DNA of 64,000 nt, taken from contig NC_073358.2 of NCBI RefSeq assembly GCF_027580225.2, positions 48,198,001 through 48,262,000 on the forward strand, written 5' to 3'. Of the stretch, positions 22,785-31,894 are shown in pieces (the stretch's first letter is position 1; each line of letters begins with the position of its first letter). A model generated the notes under the pieces. That model made no database searches, was not told where the DNA came from, and saw only the letters and a program-made list of their open reading frames with translations. This DNA comes from Misgurnus anguillicaudatus. Taxonomy: Eukaryota; Chordata; Actinopteri; Cypriniformes; Cobitidae. Both the position numbers and the translations under genes were made by a program.

Positions 22785-24508
22785 TTTCCTCTTTTTGAAG
22801 GAGCACAAATGTCTTTTTCATGTCCCAGAGCTTGTTTTTCGTCATTTTATGTATAGGTGTTTTTTTCTATTTTTTACTGTTGTCGCTTGGGGTTGGGGTT
22901 AGAACAACTTTTTCATATACATAAAATGACAACTAAACCCTAACACCAAATCTAACCCCAACCCAAAGCGACAATGGTTTAAAAATAGAAAAAAATAAAA
23001 TAAAAACCAATATATAAAATGACAACCAATTTCAAACGCCAAATCTAACCCCAACCCCAAGCGACAATGATTTAAAAATAGAAAAAAATAGAAAAAAATT
23101 GAAAAACCAATACATAAAATGACAACCAAATCCAAACCCCAAATCTAACTCCAAGCGACAATAGTTTAAAAAAGGAAAAAATTGAGAAACCAGTACGTAA
23201 AATGACAACCAAACCCAAACCTCACATCTAATCCCTATAGCGACAATGGTTTAAAAATAGAAAAAAATGAGAAACCAATACATAAAATGACATCCAAATC
23301 CCAAATCTAACCCCAACTCCAAGCGACAATGGTTTAAAAATAGAAAAAATTAAGAAACCAATACATAAAATGACAACCAAAACCCAAATCTAACCCCAAC
23401 CCCAAGCGACAATGGTTTAAAAATAGAAAAAAATGAGAAACCAATACATAAAATGACATCCAAATCCCAAATCTAACCCCAACCCCAAGCGAAAATGATT
23501 TAAAAATAATAAAAAAATTGAGAAACCAATACATAAAATGACAACCAAATCCAAACCCCAAATCTAACCCCAAGCAACAATGGTTTAAAAAGAAAAAAAA
23601 AAAAACAATACATAAAATGACAATCAAACCTCACATCTAACCCCAAGCGACAATGGTTTAAAAATAGAAAAAATTGAAAAAACCAATACATAAAATGACA
23701 TCCAAAGCCCAAATCTATCCCCAAGCAACAATGGTTTAAAAATAGAAAAAAAATGTGAAACTAATACAAAAATGATAACCAACACAAACCCCAAATCTAA
23801 CCCCAAGCAACAATGGTATAAAAAAAAAAGAGAAATCAACACATAAAATGACATCCAAACCAAAATGCCAATTCTAACCCCAAATGACAATGGTTTAAAA
23901 ATAGAAAATAATTAAGAAACCAATACATAAAATTACAACCAAATCCAAACCCCAAATCTAACCCCAACCCCGAGCGACAATGGTTTAAAAATAGAAAAAA
24001 TTGAGAAACCAATACATAAAATGACAACGAAACCCAAACCCCAAATATATCCCCAAGCAACAATGGTTTAAATAAATAAATAAAAAACCAATCAAACCTC
24101 ACATCTAACCCCAAGCAACAATGATTTAAAAATAGAAAAAATTAAGAAACCAATACATAAAAAGACAACCAAATCCCAAATCTAACCCCAAGCGACAATG
24201 GTTTAAAAATAGAAAAAAATTGAAAAAAAAAAGAATACATAAAACAACATCCAAATCCTAAATCTATCCCCAAGCAACAATGCTTTAAAAATAGAAAAAA
24301 AATGTGAAACTATTACAAAAATTATAACCAACACAAACCCCAAATCTAACCCCTAGCAACAATGGTTAAAAAAACAAACAAAAAACAAAACAAAATGACA
24401 ACCAAACCCCAAATCTAGCCCCAAGTGACAATGGTTTAAAAATTGAAGAAAGAAAATAGAAAAATAACATGAAAACATATTTGTGCTCCGTGACAAAAAA
24501 AGAGGAAA
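22785..24508. mobile_element. hairpin element related to family C with one arm expanded into a minisatellite
   Basis: The left end tttcctctttttgaaggagc mirrors the right end gctccgtgacaaaaaaagag. A single left-arm copy (gtcgcttggggttggggttag, 22873-22905) is followed by about 19 tandem copies of the opposite arm. Each unit is 60-95 bp and built from ccaaatctaaccccaagc, gacaatggtttaaaaatag and gaaaccaatacataaaatgac. Long minus-strand frames here are reading through the repeat. Confidence 0.8.
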
Positions 24509-24850
24509 ATCGTGTCGATGAAAACTAAATATTTCAAATAAATCAAATATTTTATTACTATAGCACATACAGGGTTGTAAAGAATGGTTACCACATATTA
24601 ACAATTGTTTTGCTACAGTAACCATAGTAAACAATGTTTAAGTAGAAAAATCAACAAAACAAAACTGTAATAAAACCATGGTTAACTTTTATAATTTTTA
24701 TTAACATTGCATTACACAACCATTATGTATCAATACCACATTCAGTGAAACCCCAAAACGCGCCTGCGCACACGCACGCACGCACACCTAATACAGTATG
24801 TACCATATACTGTATCTAGATATGTGACTTTTAGGTACAATTTAGTATCT
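24509..24850. other. no gene recognised; small CACG microsatellite
   Basis: Contains a short cgcacacgcacgcacgcaca run near 24764-24787 and a small palindrome around acagtatgtaccatatactgt. Nothing else stands out. Confidence 0.5.
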
Positions 24851-24854
24851 TTAA

Positions 24855-24996
24855 AGAAGGGTGGTCTAAAGCTATTTCATGCATTCTGACTTAACACTGT
24901 TTAAGAATTGTATTCCTCATGCTAAACATAGACAAAGTGTCAAAAAAGCAGTTTGACATACGACAGAGTATTTCTGTGCTGAATGCACTTGCCAAG
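24855..24996 (+). repeat. left half of interspersed repeat split by the LTR element
   Basis: The words tatttcatgcattctgactta, cctcatgctaaac, caaagtgtcaaaa and cagagtatttctgt match 58040-58160 in order. The repeat stops at gccaag, where the LTR begins, and resumes at 30878. The last five bases (ccaag, 24992-24996) are the target site of the retrotransposon. Confidence 0.8.
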
Positions 24997-25313
24997 TGTT
25001 ACATGTAATGTGTATGCATGTAGTTGTCTGCCCTCTAGGGGGCAGGAACGTGTTTTTTTGTTTCTGTTTAACCAGATTGTGTACACCTGTGGGCCATCAG
25101 AAGTGCTATATAGCGACCTCAGATCTCGCATTCCAGGGGCGGAGGTTTAGCGGCCGTCCGGACACGGAATTTGCTCTTGTGTGTTTCCCCAATTTTTGTT
25201 CCTGACTAATTTCTCCTACATTGTTATTATTTTTGATATTATTTTAATAAATTCCCCTAATTTAAATGAGCCTTCGTGTCATCCCTCTTTATGTTATGGC
25301 AGTGGCTGTAACA
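24997..25313 (+). repeat. 5' LTR
   Basis: Begins tgttaca and ends tgtaaca, a perfect 7-bp inverted repeat with TG...CA ends. It contains a TATA-like ctatatag at about 25106-25113 and AATAAA at 25246-25251, giving a U3-R-U5 layout. It differs from the 3' LTR only by one extra T in a T run (about 25052-25058) and T versus G near 25148. The word ctctagggggcag near 25033-25045 resembles a CTCF core. Confidence 0.95.
25106..25113 (+). promoter_or_regulatory. TATA-like box of the 5' LTR
   Basis: ctatatag lies 110 bases into the LTR and about 135 bases before its AATAAA, a normal place for a retrotransposon core promoter. It is preserved in the 3' LTR. Assigned from position and sequence only. Confidence 0.6.
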
Positions 25314-25317
25314 TAAT

Positions 25318-25329
25318 TGGGGGCTCGTC
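25318..25329 (+). other. primer binding site, tRNA-Pro type
   Basis: tgggggctcgtc starts four bases after the LTR end. It is the first 12 bases of the complement of the tRNA-Pro 3' end, the primer also used by murine leukaemia viruses. The match stops after 12 bases (the next bases are aaacc). It would prime minus-strand cDNA synthesis. Confidence 0.85.
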
Positions 25330-25876
25330 AAACCTATATTATTAGATTGTTCAGTGTGGGAGGAAAAGTGTAGCCGTGTCTTCGTGAATAGTTCGGATTT
25401 TTTTGTTTTCCGGTTGTGAATGACTACTGAGATCCCATGTAAGTATTTACCCTATTATTTTAGTCGTCGGGTAGGTTTTGGACCTGCCACTTTGTTATTT
25501 TGCCTTTGTTATTTTTAGTGGTTATTCGGAGTGGGGGCACGCTTCAGTTCACCTGCAGCTGATCTTGTTAATGGGATCAGTGCACAGGTGTTCATGATTT
25601 CAGCGTTTAAAGCCGCCTCGAGCCCCTAACGCCACTGAAGACTAGGGAATTTAGCTTAATGTAAATAGGGTAAATACGTTTGTGTTGGGGATCGCTTATG
25701 GTTATTTCACACGGAAATTTCGTTCGTAATTCTCACAATTTGTGAATTTCGTGTAGCGACCAAATATAGTTTGTTCGTTTAGTTAGTCAGGAAAATTTTA
25801 GGGGTTTGTGTAAACAATTTAATGGTTTAATTTTGAAGCCATTATTTTGTTGTTTTTGTGAGTAAGAGTGTTGGGA
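25330..25876 (+). other. leader between primer site and gag, with uORF and intron-like signals
   Basis: An ATG at 25420 opens a 32-codon upstream frame that ends at 25518. Inside it, cat/gtaagtatt at 25439 is a strong splice-donor match, and gttatttttag ending at 25518 is a plausible acceptor. An 80-nt intron would fall within normal fish intron sizes. Removing it would not join the upstream ATG to gag. Packaging signals would be expected in this region but cannot be read from sequence. Confidence 0.5.
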
Positions 25877-28276
25877 ATGCCTTCCGTAGTCGATGTATTT
25901 CGGGAGTCTCCATCTGATGAACTGCTGTTATCTTGTACAAAAGAGCAGTTATTGCAAATTGCAGAGTTTTATAAAATTGAGGTTGCTCCTAGATATAAAA
26001 CTTTGAAAGAAAATTTGCAGAGATTTCTTCGGGCAGGTTTGGTTGATTTGGGCATTTTACAAATGTCGTTGGTAAATGCTAGTGTTGCGGAGGAAGTGAG
26101 TGAGCCTTCTGTAACTGAAAATAGTATTCGATTAAGAGAACTGGCAATTAAGGAAAAGGAATTAGCCTTAGAAAACACTAGATTAGAGCTGCGAAAGCGT
26201 GAACTTGAACATCAGTTTGCTATTAAACGGATGGAATTGGAGTTTAATTCTAAGGCAGCTCGCGGTGCCTCTGATGATTTTGATGTCGGTCGAAACAGGA
26301 GGATGGTTCCTCCGTTTTGCGAAAAGGATGTTGAAAAATACTTCTGTCATTTTGAGAGGGTTGCAACTTCCTTAAAGTGGCCTGAAAATGTCTGGTCGTT
26401 GCTCTTGCAATGCGCAATCACCGGTAAGGCGCAGGAGGTATATGCTTCACTGTCTATGGAAGATTCTACTGACTATAAGATCGTTAAAGCTGCTATATTA
26501 AAAGCCTATGAGTTAGTTCCGGAGGCATATAGACAGCGTTTTAGACATTACGCGAAACTTACAAATCAGACCTATGTTGAGTTTGCGCGTGAAAAGGAAA
26601 TCTTGTTTGATCGGTGGTGCGCATCTCAGAAAGCCGAGAGTAGAGAGCAGGTTAGACAATTAATTCTTATGGAAGAATTTAAAAGTTGTGTACCTTCAGC
26701 TCTCGCTACTTATATAAATGAGCAAAAAGCAGATACGCTTTATAAGGCCGCTACTTTGGCCGATGACTTTGTTTTAACACACAAAGTCATATTCCAGGAG
26801 AAACCGCGAGATAAAGCTCCTCTTGATCCACCCGTTATGTCGCCACGTAAATCTTTCAATAGTAAGCCTACAGTTGTGACTGGTGATAGGGTTTGTTTTT
26901 ATTGTAAGACCGCTGGTCATTTAATTGCAAACTGCCCAGTTCTTAAAAAGAAATCAAATAGGCTTACTGAATCTGTTGGCTTGATCTCAGTTGATTCCTC
27001 TCCGAAAAATGCCTACATAACGTCCGAGTCTGATTGCAATGCTCGTCTTAATAAAACTGGTTATGGACCTTTTCTGCATAATGGGACAGTGTTAATTCCC
27101 AGCTTGGCTAAGCCTGTGTCCGTTCGTATTCTTCGGGATACGGGTGCTAGTCTTTCATTTATCCTGAATGACGTGCTGCCGTTGTCTGAAGAGACTGCCA
27201 CGGGTAGTGCTGCTTTAGTGCGGGGTATTGAAATGGGAGTAATGGAGGTTCCGTTACATAAAATTCATTTGCAGTCTGAACTGGTGACGGGTGATGTGGT
27301 AGTGGGTGTTCGCTCATCTCTTCCAGTTCCCGATGTAACATTCATATTAGGGAATGATTTAGCTGGAAGTAGTGTGTGGAGCTGTGTTAGTGTACCACCC
27401 GAAGTCGTCTCTGTACCGCTCGTTGCTAGCACTGATGATTGTGCGCTTAAGTATCCTGATGTTTTCACTGCGTGTGCAGTTACTCGTTCTATGGCAAAGT
27501 CTGTTGATTGTTCCGCGTCAGCAGAAGTGGATTTATCTGACACGTTTTTTGCAAATCCTGATCTAACTAAACTGCTATCCGTTTCTTTGCAGGAAAAAAC
27601 GAGTTTGAATCCTGCGAGTGCTGAAAAGACTGCTGGTGAAGATCGTGTTGATTTATCCCTGTGTCCCGATAAATTAATAGTGGCGCAGAAATCAGATGTA
27701 ACTCTTGCCCCGTTGTTTGAATTAGTTCAACCGGAGCAGGAGCACATGAGTGCGCCCCAAGCATATTTTCTCAAGAATGAGATCTTGTTGAGAAAATGGG
27801 TGTGTCCTAAATCTCCTGATGACTGGAATACAGTCACTCAAATTGTAGTTCCAGTAGGTTATCGTGACATGATTTTAAAGGTTGCACATAACGGTCTGGC
27901 TGGCCATCTAGGTGTCCTGAAAACGTATGACCGGATTTTGAGAAATTTTTATTGGCCCGGTCTTAAAAAAGACGTTTCACATTTTTGTCGGACTTGTCAT
28001 GTTTGCCAAATGGTGGGAAAGCCTAATCAAATTATTCCGCCTGCACCGCTTTTTCCAATTCCTATGGTTTCGGAGCCTTTTGAGCATGTAATAATTGACT
28101 GCGTTGGTCCTTTTCCACGTTCAAAGTTGGGGTATAAATACCTGTTAACTATTATGTGTGCGACTACGCGTTTTCCTGAAGCAGTCCCTTTGCGCTCCAT
28201 CACTACGAGAGCCATCACTAGGGCACTCATTAAGTTTTTTTTCAGTTTTTGGTTTACCGAAACTAATACAAAGTGA
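25877..28276 (+). CDS. gag-pol: Gag-protease-integrase (N-terminal part) polyprotein, 799 aa
   Basis: The first in-frame ATG is at 25877; the frame is open slightly upstream but only through a GTG. Residues about 15-60 form a SAP-like helical pair. About 83-125 is a charged coiled coil. About 140-302 is capsid, whose last 85 residues resemble a SCAN domain (REQVRQLILMEEF motif). A CCHC knuckle is at C340, C343, H348, C353. The aspartic protease motif RDTGAS has its catalytic Asp at 421, with ILGNDL later (about 490-495). The integrase HHCC finger is H671, H677, C707, C710, and the first catalytic Asp is 741. The frame leaves the integrase sequence at the T8 run at 28235-28242 and stops at 28274-28276 after about ten aberrant residues. 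Confidence 0.93.
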   Translation: MPSVVDVFRESPSDELLLSCTKEQLLQIAEFYKIEVAPRYKTLKENLQRFLRAGLVDLGILQMSLVNASVAEEVSEPSVTENSIRLRELAIKEKELALENTRLELRKRELEHQFAIKRMELEFNSKAARGASDDFDVGRNRRMVPPFCEKDVEKYFCHFERVATSLKWPENVWSLLLQCAITGKAQEVYASLSMEDSTDYKIVKAAILKAYELVPEAYRQRFRHYAKLTNQTYVEFAREKEILFDRWCASQKAESREQVRQLILMEEFKSCVPSALATYINEQKADTLYKAATLADDFVLTHKVIFQEKPRDKAPLDPPVMSPRKSFNSKPTVVTGDRVCFYCKTAGHLIANCPVLKKKSNRLTESVGLISVDSSPKNAYITSESDCNARLNKTGYGPFLHNGTVLIPSLAKPVSVRILRDTGASLSFILNDVLPLSEETATGSAALVRGIEMGVMEVPLHKIHLQSELVTGDVVVGVRSSLPVPDVTFILGNDLAGSSVWSCVSVPPEVVSVPLVASTDDCALKYPDVFTACAVTRSMAKSVDCSASAEVDLSDTFFANPDLTKLLSVSLQEKTSLNPASAEKTAGEDRVDLSLCPDKLIVAQKSDVTLAPLFELVQPEQEHMSAPQAYFLKNEILLRKWVCPKSPDDWNTVTQIVVPVGYRDMILKVAHNGLAGHLGVLKTYDRILRNFYWPGLKKDVSHFCRTCHVCQMVGKPNQIIPPAPLFPIPMVSEPFEHVIIDCVGPFPRSKLGYKYLLTIMCATTRFPEAVPLRSITTRAITRALIKFFFSFWFTETNTK
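28235..28242 (+). other. T8 homopolymer frameshift inside integrase
   Basis: Eight consecutive T separate the two frames of an otherwise continuous polyprotein. The break is between the first and second catalytic Asp of integrase, where a programmed frameshift would be unexpected, and the two sides are contiguous with no missing residues. A one-base length change in the run accounts for it. It is either a recent mutation or a base-calling error. Confidence 0.85.
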
Positions 28277-30470
28277 TCAGGGAACGAACTTTACGTCCCG
28301 TACGTTTTCACAAGTGCTTAAACGGCTTGGTATCAAGCATAATCTCTCCACTGCCTATCATCCTGAGAGTCAGGGTGCACTGGAGAGATTTCACCAGACG
28401 TTAAAGTCTATGCTGCGATCTTACTGTTTTGAGCTTAAGAGGGATTGGGAGGAAGGAATTCCTTGGTTGCTTTTTGCTTCGCGCGAAGTCGTACAAGAAT
28501 CACTGGGGTTTAGCCCCGCAGAACTGGTTTTTGGACACAACCCGCGTGGTCCTTTAACTGTGTTAAAAGAGAAATGGCTCTCCGATTCAAAAAGCAGCAC
28601 GCTTCCAGAGTATGTTTCACAATTCTATACACGTTTACAACGGGTTCGTGAATTAGCCAAGCAAAACATTGAGAAGGCGCAGGGGAAGATGAAAACCTGG
28701 TTTGACAAGAAAGCCAGAGAGCGGAGTTTCAGTGCAGGTGACAAAGTTTTGGTGTTTTTACCGGTGCCCGGTGGGTCACTGCAAGCTCGTTATACTGGCC
28801 CTTATGTTATTAAAAAGAAGTTATCAGATCGAGATTATGTCATCCTTACTCCGGATCGTCGACAAAAATCGAGAGTCTGTCATGTAAATATGATTAAGGC
28901 CTATCATGACAGGAATGATAACGTTGAAACTCCAAAAAGTGATTTACCTGGTGTTTCAGAGTCTAAAATTTCTGTGGTTGGGCTCTTTGTATCTGAACAG
29001 GTGGATGAAGCAGACGAAGGACCTTCTAGGTGTATAGTTGAGGGTAGATTGAAAAATTCAGAGATGCTCTTAACATTATCTAGTCAGTTACCGCATTTGT
29101 CTCCAGCTGAAAAAGCTGATGTCATGGAATTAGTGAATGCGTTCTCAGTGCTGTTTAAAGACATTCCCGGTCAGACGACACTTGTTGAACATGATATCGA
29201 TGTGGGTTGTACTCCACCTATAAAACAGCATCCATATCGTGTTAATCCGTCTAAAAGAATGCATTTGCAAAAGGAAGTGGACTATATGCTGGAAAATGAC
29301 ATCGCTGAGCCTAGCTCCAGTTCATGGAGCTCGCCATGTTTGCTGGTGAATAAATCGGACGGTACTTTTCGATTTTGCACTGACTACCGACGTGTAAATG
29401 CTGTCACGAAAACTGACTGTTATCCTTTACCTAGGGTAGATGACTGCGTCGATCGCGTTGGTTCGGCTGTCTACGTTTCGAAACTTGACCTGTTGAAAGG
29501 ATACTGGCAGGTGCCGTTAACGGAACGTGCTAAGGAAATTTCGGCATTTGTTACTCCAGATGCCTTTCTGAACTACAGGGTTATGGCCTTCGGCATGAAA
29601 AATGCACCAAGTACCTTTCAGCGGCTGGTCAATATTGTTTTGACTGGTATATCGGGATGTGAAGCTTATTTAGACGATTTGGTCTTATACAGTCCCTCGT
29701 GGGATGAACACATGAGTTTACTTCGCCAAGTTTTTCGTTGGTTGGCTGACGCGAAACTCACAGTTAACTTGAGTAAATGTGAATTTGGTAAAGCCACCAT
29801 TGTGTACTTGGGAAAAGTGATTGGCAGGGGTCAAGTACGCCCGGTGATGGCAAAGGTTGCGGCTATTTGTGATTTTCCACCTCCGACAGACCGTAAGCAA
29901 TTGAGACGCTTCCTGGGAATGGTCGGTTATTACCGATCGTTTTGCAGAAATTTTGCAACTGTGGTTTCTTCGCTAACTGATTTGCTGAGTCCTAAAGTTC
30001 GGTTTGAGTGGTCTGAGGCATGCCAGAGTGCATTTGAAAATGTTAAATCTTTGTTGATTTCATCTCCAGTGTTGGCAGCACCTGACCATTTACGTAAGTT
30101 CAGCGTGGTGGTGGATGCTAGCGATGTCGGTTCGGGAGCTGTCCTCCAGCAGAGGGGTGCTGACGACGTGGAACACCCAGTCTGTTACTTCTCCAAAAAG
30201 TTTAACTTTGCGCAGCGGAAGTATTCTACTATTGAAAAGGAGGCTTTGGCGTTGGTGTTAGCGATTCAACACTTTGAGGTGTATTTGTCCAGCTGCCAAT
30301 CAATCGTCGTGTATTGTGATCATAATCCACTTACCTTTTTGAATACTATGCGCAATTTTAATCAGCGTCTTATGCGCTGGAGTTTATATCTGCAGCCATA
30401 TGACCTCGACATTAAACATGTCAGAGGCCGAGACAACGTGGTGGCTGATGCACTGTCCCGGATGGGATAG
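28242..30470 (+). CDS. pol: Integrase (rest), reverse transcriptase and RNase H
   Basis: This is the continuation of the polyprotein in the next frame. It has no start of its own; an ATG at 28158 in this frame only overlaps the upstream gene. The remaining integrase catalytic residues are Asp at 28275 (QSDQG) and Glu at 28383 (35 residues between), then a GPY motif at 28797. Reverse transcriptase follows: first Asp at 29487 (LDLLKGYW), FGMKNAPSTFQ, and YLDD at 29667-29678. RNase H has Asp at 30114 (VVVDAS), the IEKEALA helix, Asp at 30318 (YCDHNP) and Asp at 30447 (VVADALSR). The stop is at 30468-30470. No chromodomain follows the GPY region. All visible catalytic residues are intact. Confidence 0.93.
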   Translation, partial: SVFGLPKLIQSDQGTNFTSRTFSQVLKRLGIKHNLSTAYHPESQGALERFHQTLKSMLRSYCFELKRDWEEGIPWLLFASREVVQESLGFSPAELVFGHNPRGPLTVLKEKWLSDSKSSTLPEYVSQFYTRLQRVRELAKQNIEKAQGKMKTWFDKKARERSFSAGDKVLVFLPVPGGSLQARYTGPYVIKKKLSDRDYVILTPDRRQKSRVCHVNMIKAYHDRNDNVETPKSDLPGVSESKISVVGLFVSEQVDEADEGPSRCIVEGRLKNSEMLLTLSSQLPHLSPAEKADVMELVNAFSVLFKDIPGQTTLVEHDIDVGCTPPIKQHPYRVNPSKRMHLQKEVDYMLENDIAEPSSSSWSSPCLLVNKSDGTFRFCTDYRRVNAVTKTDCYPLPRVDDCVDRVGSAVYVSKLDLLKGYWQVPLTERAKEISAFVTPDAFLNYRVMAFGMKNAPSTFQRLVNIVLTGISGCEAYLDDLVLYSPSWDEHMSLLRQVFRWLADAKLTVNLSKCEFGKATIVYLGKVIGRGQVRPVMAKVAAICDFPPPTDRKQLRRFLGMVGYYRSFCRNFATVVSSLTDLLSPKVRFEWSEACQSAFENVKSLLISSPVLAAPDHLRKFSVVVDASDVGSGAVLQQRGADDVEHPVCYFSKKFNFAQRKYSTIEKEALALVLAIQHFEVYLSSCQSIVVYCDHNPLTFLNTMRNFNQRLMRWSLYLQPYDLDIKHVRGRDNVVADALSRMG

Positions 30471-30550
30471 ACCTGTGGGTAAGGTGTTTTTTTTTTGTTG
30501 GAAACTTGGTTTAGATGCAGAAGCATTTTTCTTGGTGATGGGTTACTTTT

Positions 30551-30561
30551 GGGGATGAAGG
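30551..30561 (+). other. candidate polypurine tract
   Basis: ggggatgaagg ends directly before the 3' LTR, the required place for the plus-strand primer. It has one T in eleven bases, so it is a weak tract by sequence but is well positioned. Confidence 0.6.
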
Positions 30562-30877
30562 TGTTACATGTAATGTGTATGCATGTAGTTGTCTGCCCTC
30601 TAGGGGGCAGGAACGTGTTTTTTGTTTCTGTTTAACCAGATTGTGTACACCTGTGGGCCATCAGAAGTGCTATATAGCGACCTCAGATCTCGCATTCCAG
30701 GGGCGGAGGTTGAGCGGCCGTCCGGACACGGAATTTGCTCTTGTGTGTTTCCCCAATTTTTGTTCCTGACTAATTTCTCCTACATTGTTATTATTTTTGA
30801 TATTATTTTAATAAATTCCCCTAATTTAAATGAGCCTTCGTGTCATCCCTCTTTATGTTATGGCAGTGGCTGTAACA
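30562..30877 (+). repeat. 3' LTR
   Basis: 316 bp with the same TG...CA ends, TATA-like box and AATAAA as the 5' copy. One substitution and one single-base indel separate the two LTRs, which indicates a recent insertion. Confidence 0.95.
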
Positions 30878-31325
30878 CCAAGGTTCATACCTTTGTTTTG
30901 AGAATTTATTTTAAACATGAAAGAATGATACGTAACAATCTTGCTTTATTTTTTATTGTCAATTTCAGTGCAGGAAGTACAGTGGAAGTCCTTATATGGG
31001 CACTTTAACCAGAATAGCGCACGTACACACCAACCAAGAGCCGACACGTAATCACTGTCGACAGTGAAGTGTGTTGTTTTTGAGTAAAGTTTCCCAAAGA
31101 ACCCAGCATTATGGAAACAATAGATATGGGGTAAGCAGCGAAGTTGTGTGTGTTTGTTTAATGCTGGATTTCGTTGAAATGGGGCGGTCCCAACCGGGTC
31201 ATGCGTCACAGGCGGTAACTAAAACTGCATCAAATGTCTCTGTTTTGTTGGCAATCAGCGCGTAAGTGCATATAATGTAAACAACATGAACATGTTATGA
31301 ATCATAAGTTATCCAGAGATAGGGG
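30878..31325 (+). repeat. right half of the interspersed repeat holding the LTR element
   Basis: Resumes with ccaaggttcata and matches 58155-58600 at several blocks: aatcataagtta, ccagcattatggaaacaat, the ggtaagcagcg / gggtagcagcg block, and the tcggg/ccggg tcat block. Near 31070 and 31130 the two copies have drifted more. The match ends near 31325. Confidence 0.75.
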
Positions 31326-31880
31326 ATAATGTTTGGTGTGTGTTGCTTGCTTCATAAAAGTGTTATTTTATGAAGCGCCAAACCCATTCTAAATGGTGAT
31401 CTCTATTACTCATCCTCTTAGTGGTTTCAAGCGTGTTTAGACCCACCACAGACAGGAGAGGGATTATGTCAGTTTGAAAGAGTTCTGTCAAGTGAAAGCG
31501 GTAATTAAGTTCCAAACCTTCATTGATCTCCTTCTCTCCTCCTCCTCTTCAGTGCTAAATAAATAATGTAGCTCCACAGAGCTGGTATTAATTGGACTTC
31601 TCTTATGAGTGTATGAGGCTGGGGATGACCTTTGGAGGAATCTGTACGGATCAGCCCCACGGAGCCTGCTGAGAAACACACCCCAGGCAATTAAATACAG
31701 AAAGACTTTGACAGGGAAGTCCGTCATGGGTCCAGAAAGACTCCACGCTGTTGGTTAGTAAAGCACATTCAATATTTGACTTATAAATAACGCCGCTACA
31801 GTATACTACAGCCATGCGGCTGTTTGCTGTAGAGTATGTATAAGTTTTTATCTTATTCTTTTTACATACACACCATATTT
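31326..31880. other. no gene recognised; possibly unique or conserved non-coding DNA
   Basis: Not clearly repetitive, and more balanced in composition than its surroundings (for example ctttggaggaatctgtacgg). The frames are short. A TC-rich tract (tccttctctcctcctcctct) lies near 31530-31551. It could be intronic or regulatory; the sequence alone does not say. Confidence 0.4.
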
Positions 31881-31894
31881 AGGTTTTCCATGTA

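Larger units (their letters stand above)
24997..30877 (+). mobile_element. Gmr1-like Ty3/Gypsy LTR retrotransposon, near-complete, young
   Basis: A 5881-bp element bounded by LTRs of 317 and 316 bp and by the 5-bp duplication ccaag (24992-24996, 30878-30882). Internal parts in order: tRNA-Pro type primer site, about 550-nt leader, gag with zinc knuckle, protease, integrase, reverse transcriptase, RNase H, short purine tract. Integrase precedes reverse transcriptase, the reverse of ordinary Ty3/Gypsy order and the hallmark of the Gmr1 group first described from cod. No envelope frame lies between RNase H and the 3' LTR (about 90 nt). A single frameshift in integrase disables this copy unless it is a sequencing error. 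Confidence 0.95.

Noticed and set aside
22899..24634. Chain of overlapping minus-strand frames with repeated CHFMYWF-type residues
   Set aside because: Direct product of the hairpin-derived minisatellite; composition and frame drift follow the DNA repeat, not a protein.
25868..25876. GTG at 25868 as gag start
   Set aside because: GTG is not a usual eukaryotic start; the ATG nine bases on (25877) is in frame and preferred.
28158..28241. ATG at 28158 as the true start of a separate pol gene
   Set aside because: The stretch from 28158 to the T run overlaps integrase coding in the other frame and its translation lacks integrase residues; the continuous domain shows the frame changes at the T run.
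30471..30550. Envelope gene after pol
   Set aside because: Only about 90 bases separate the stop from the 3' LTR, which leaves no room for one.
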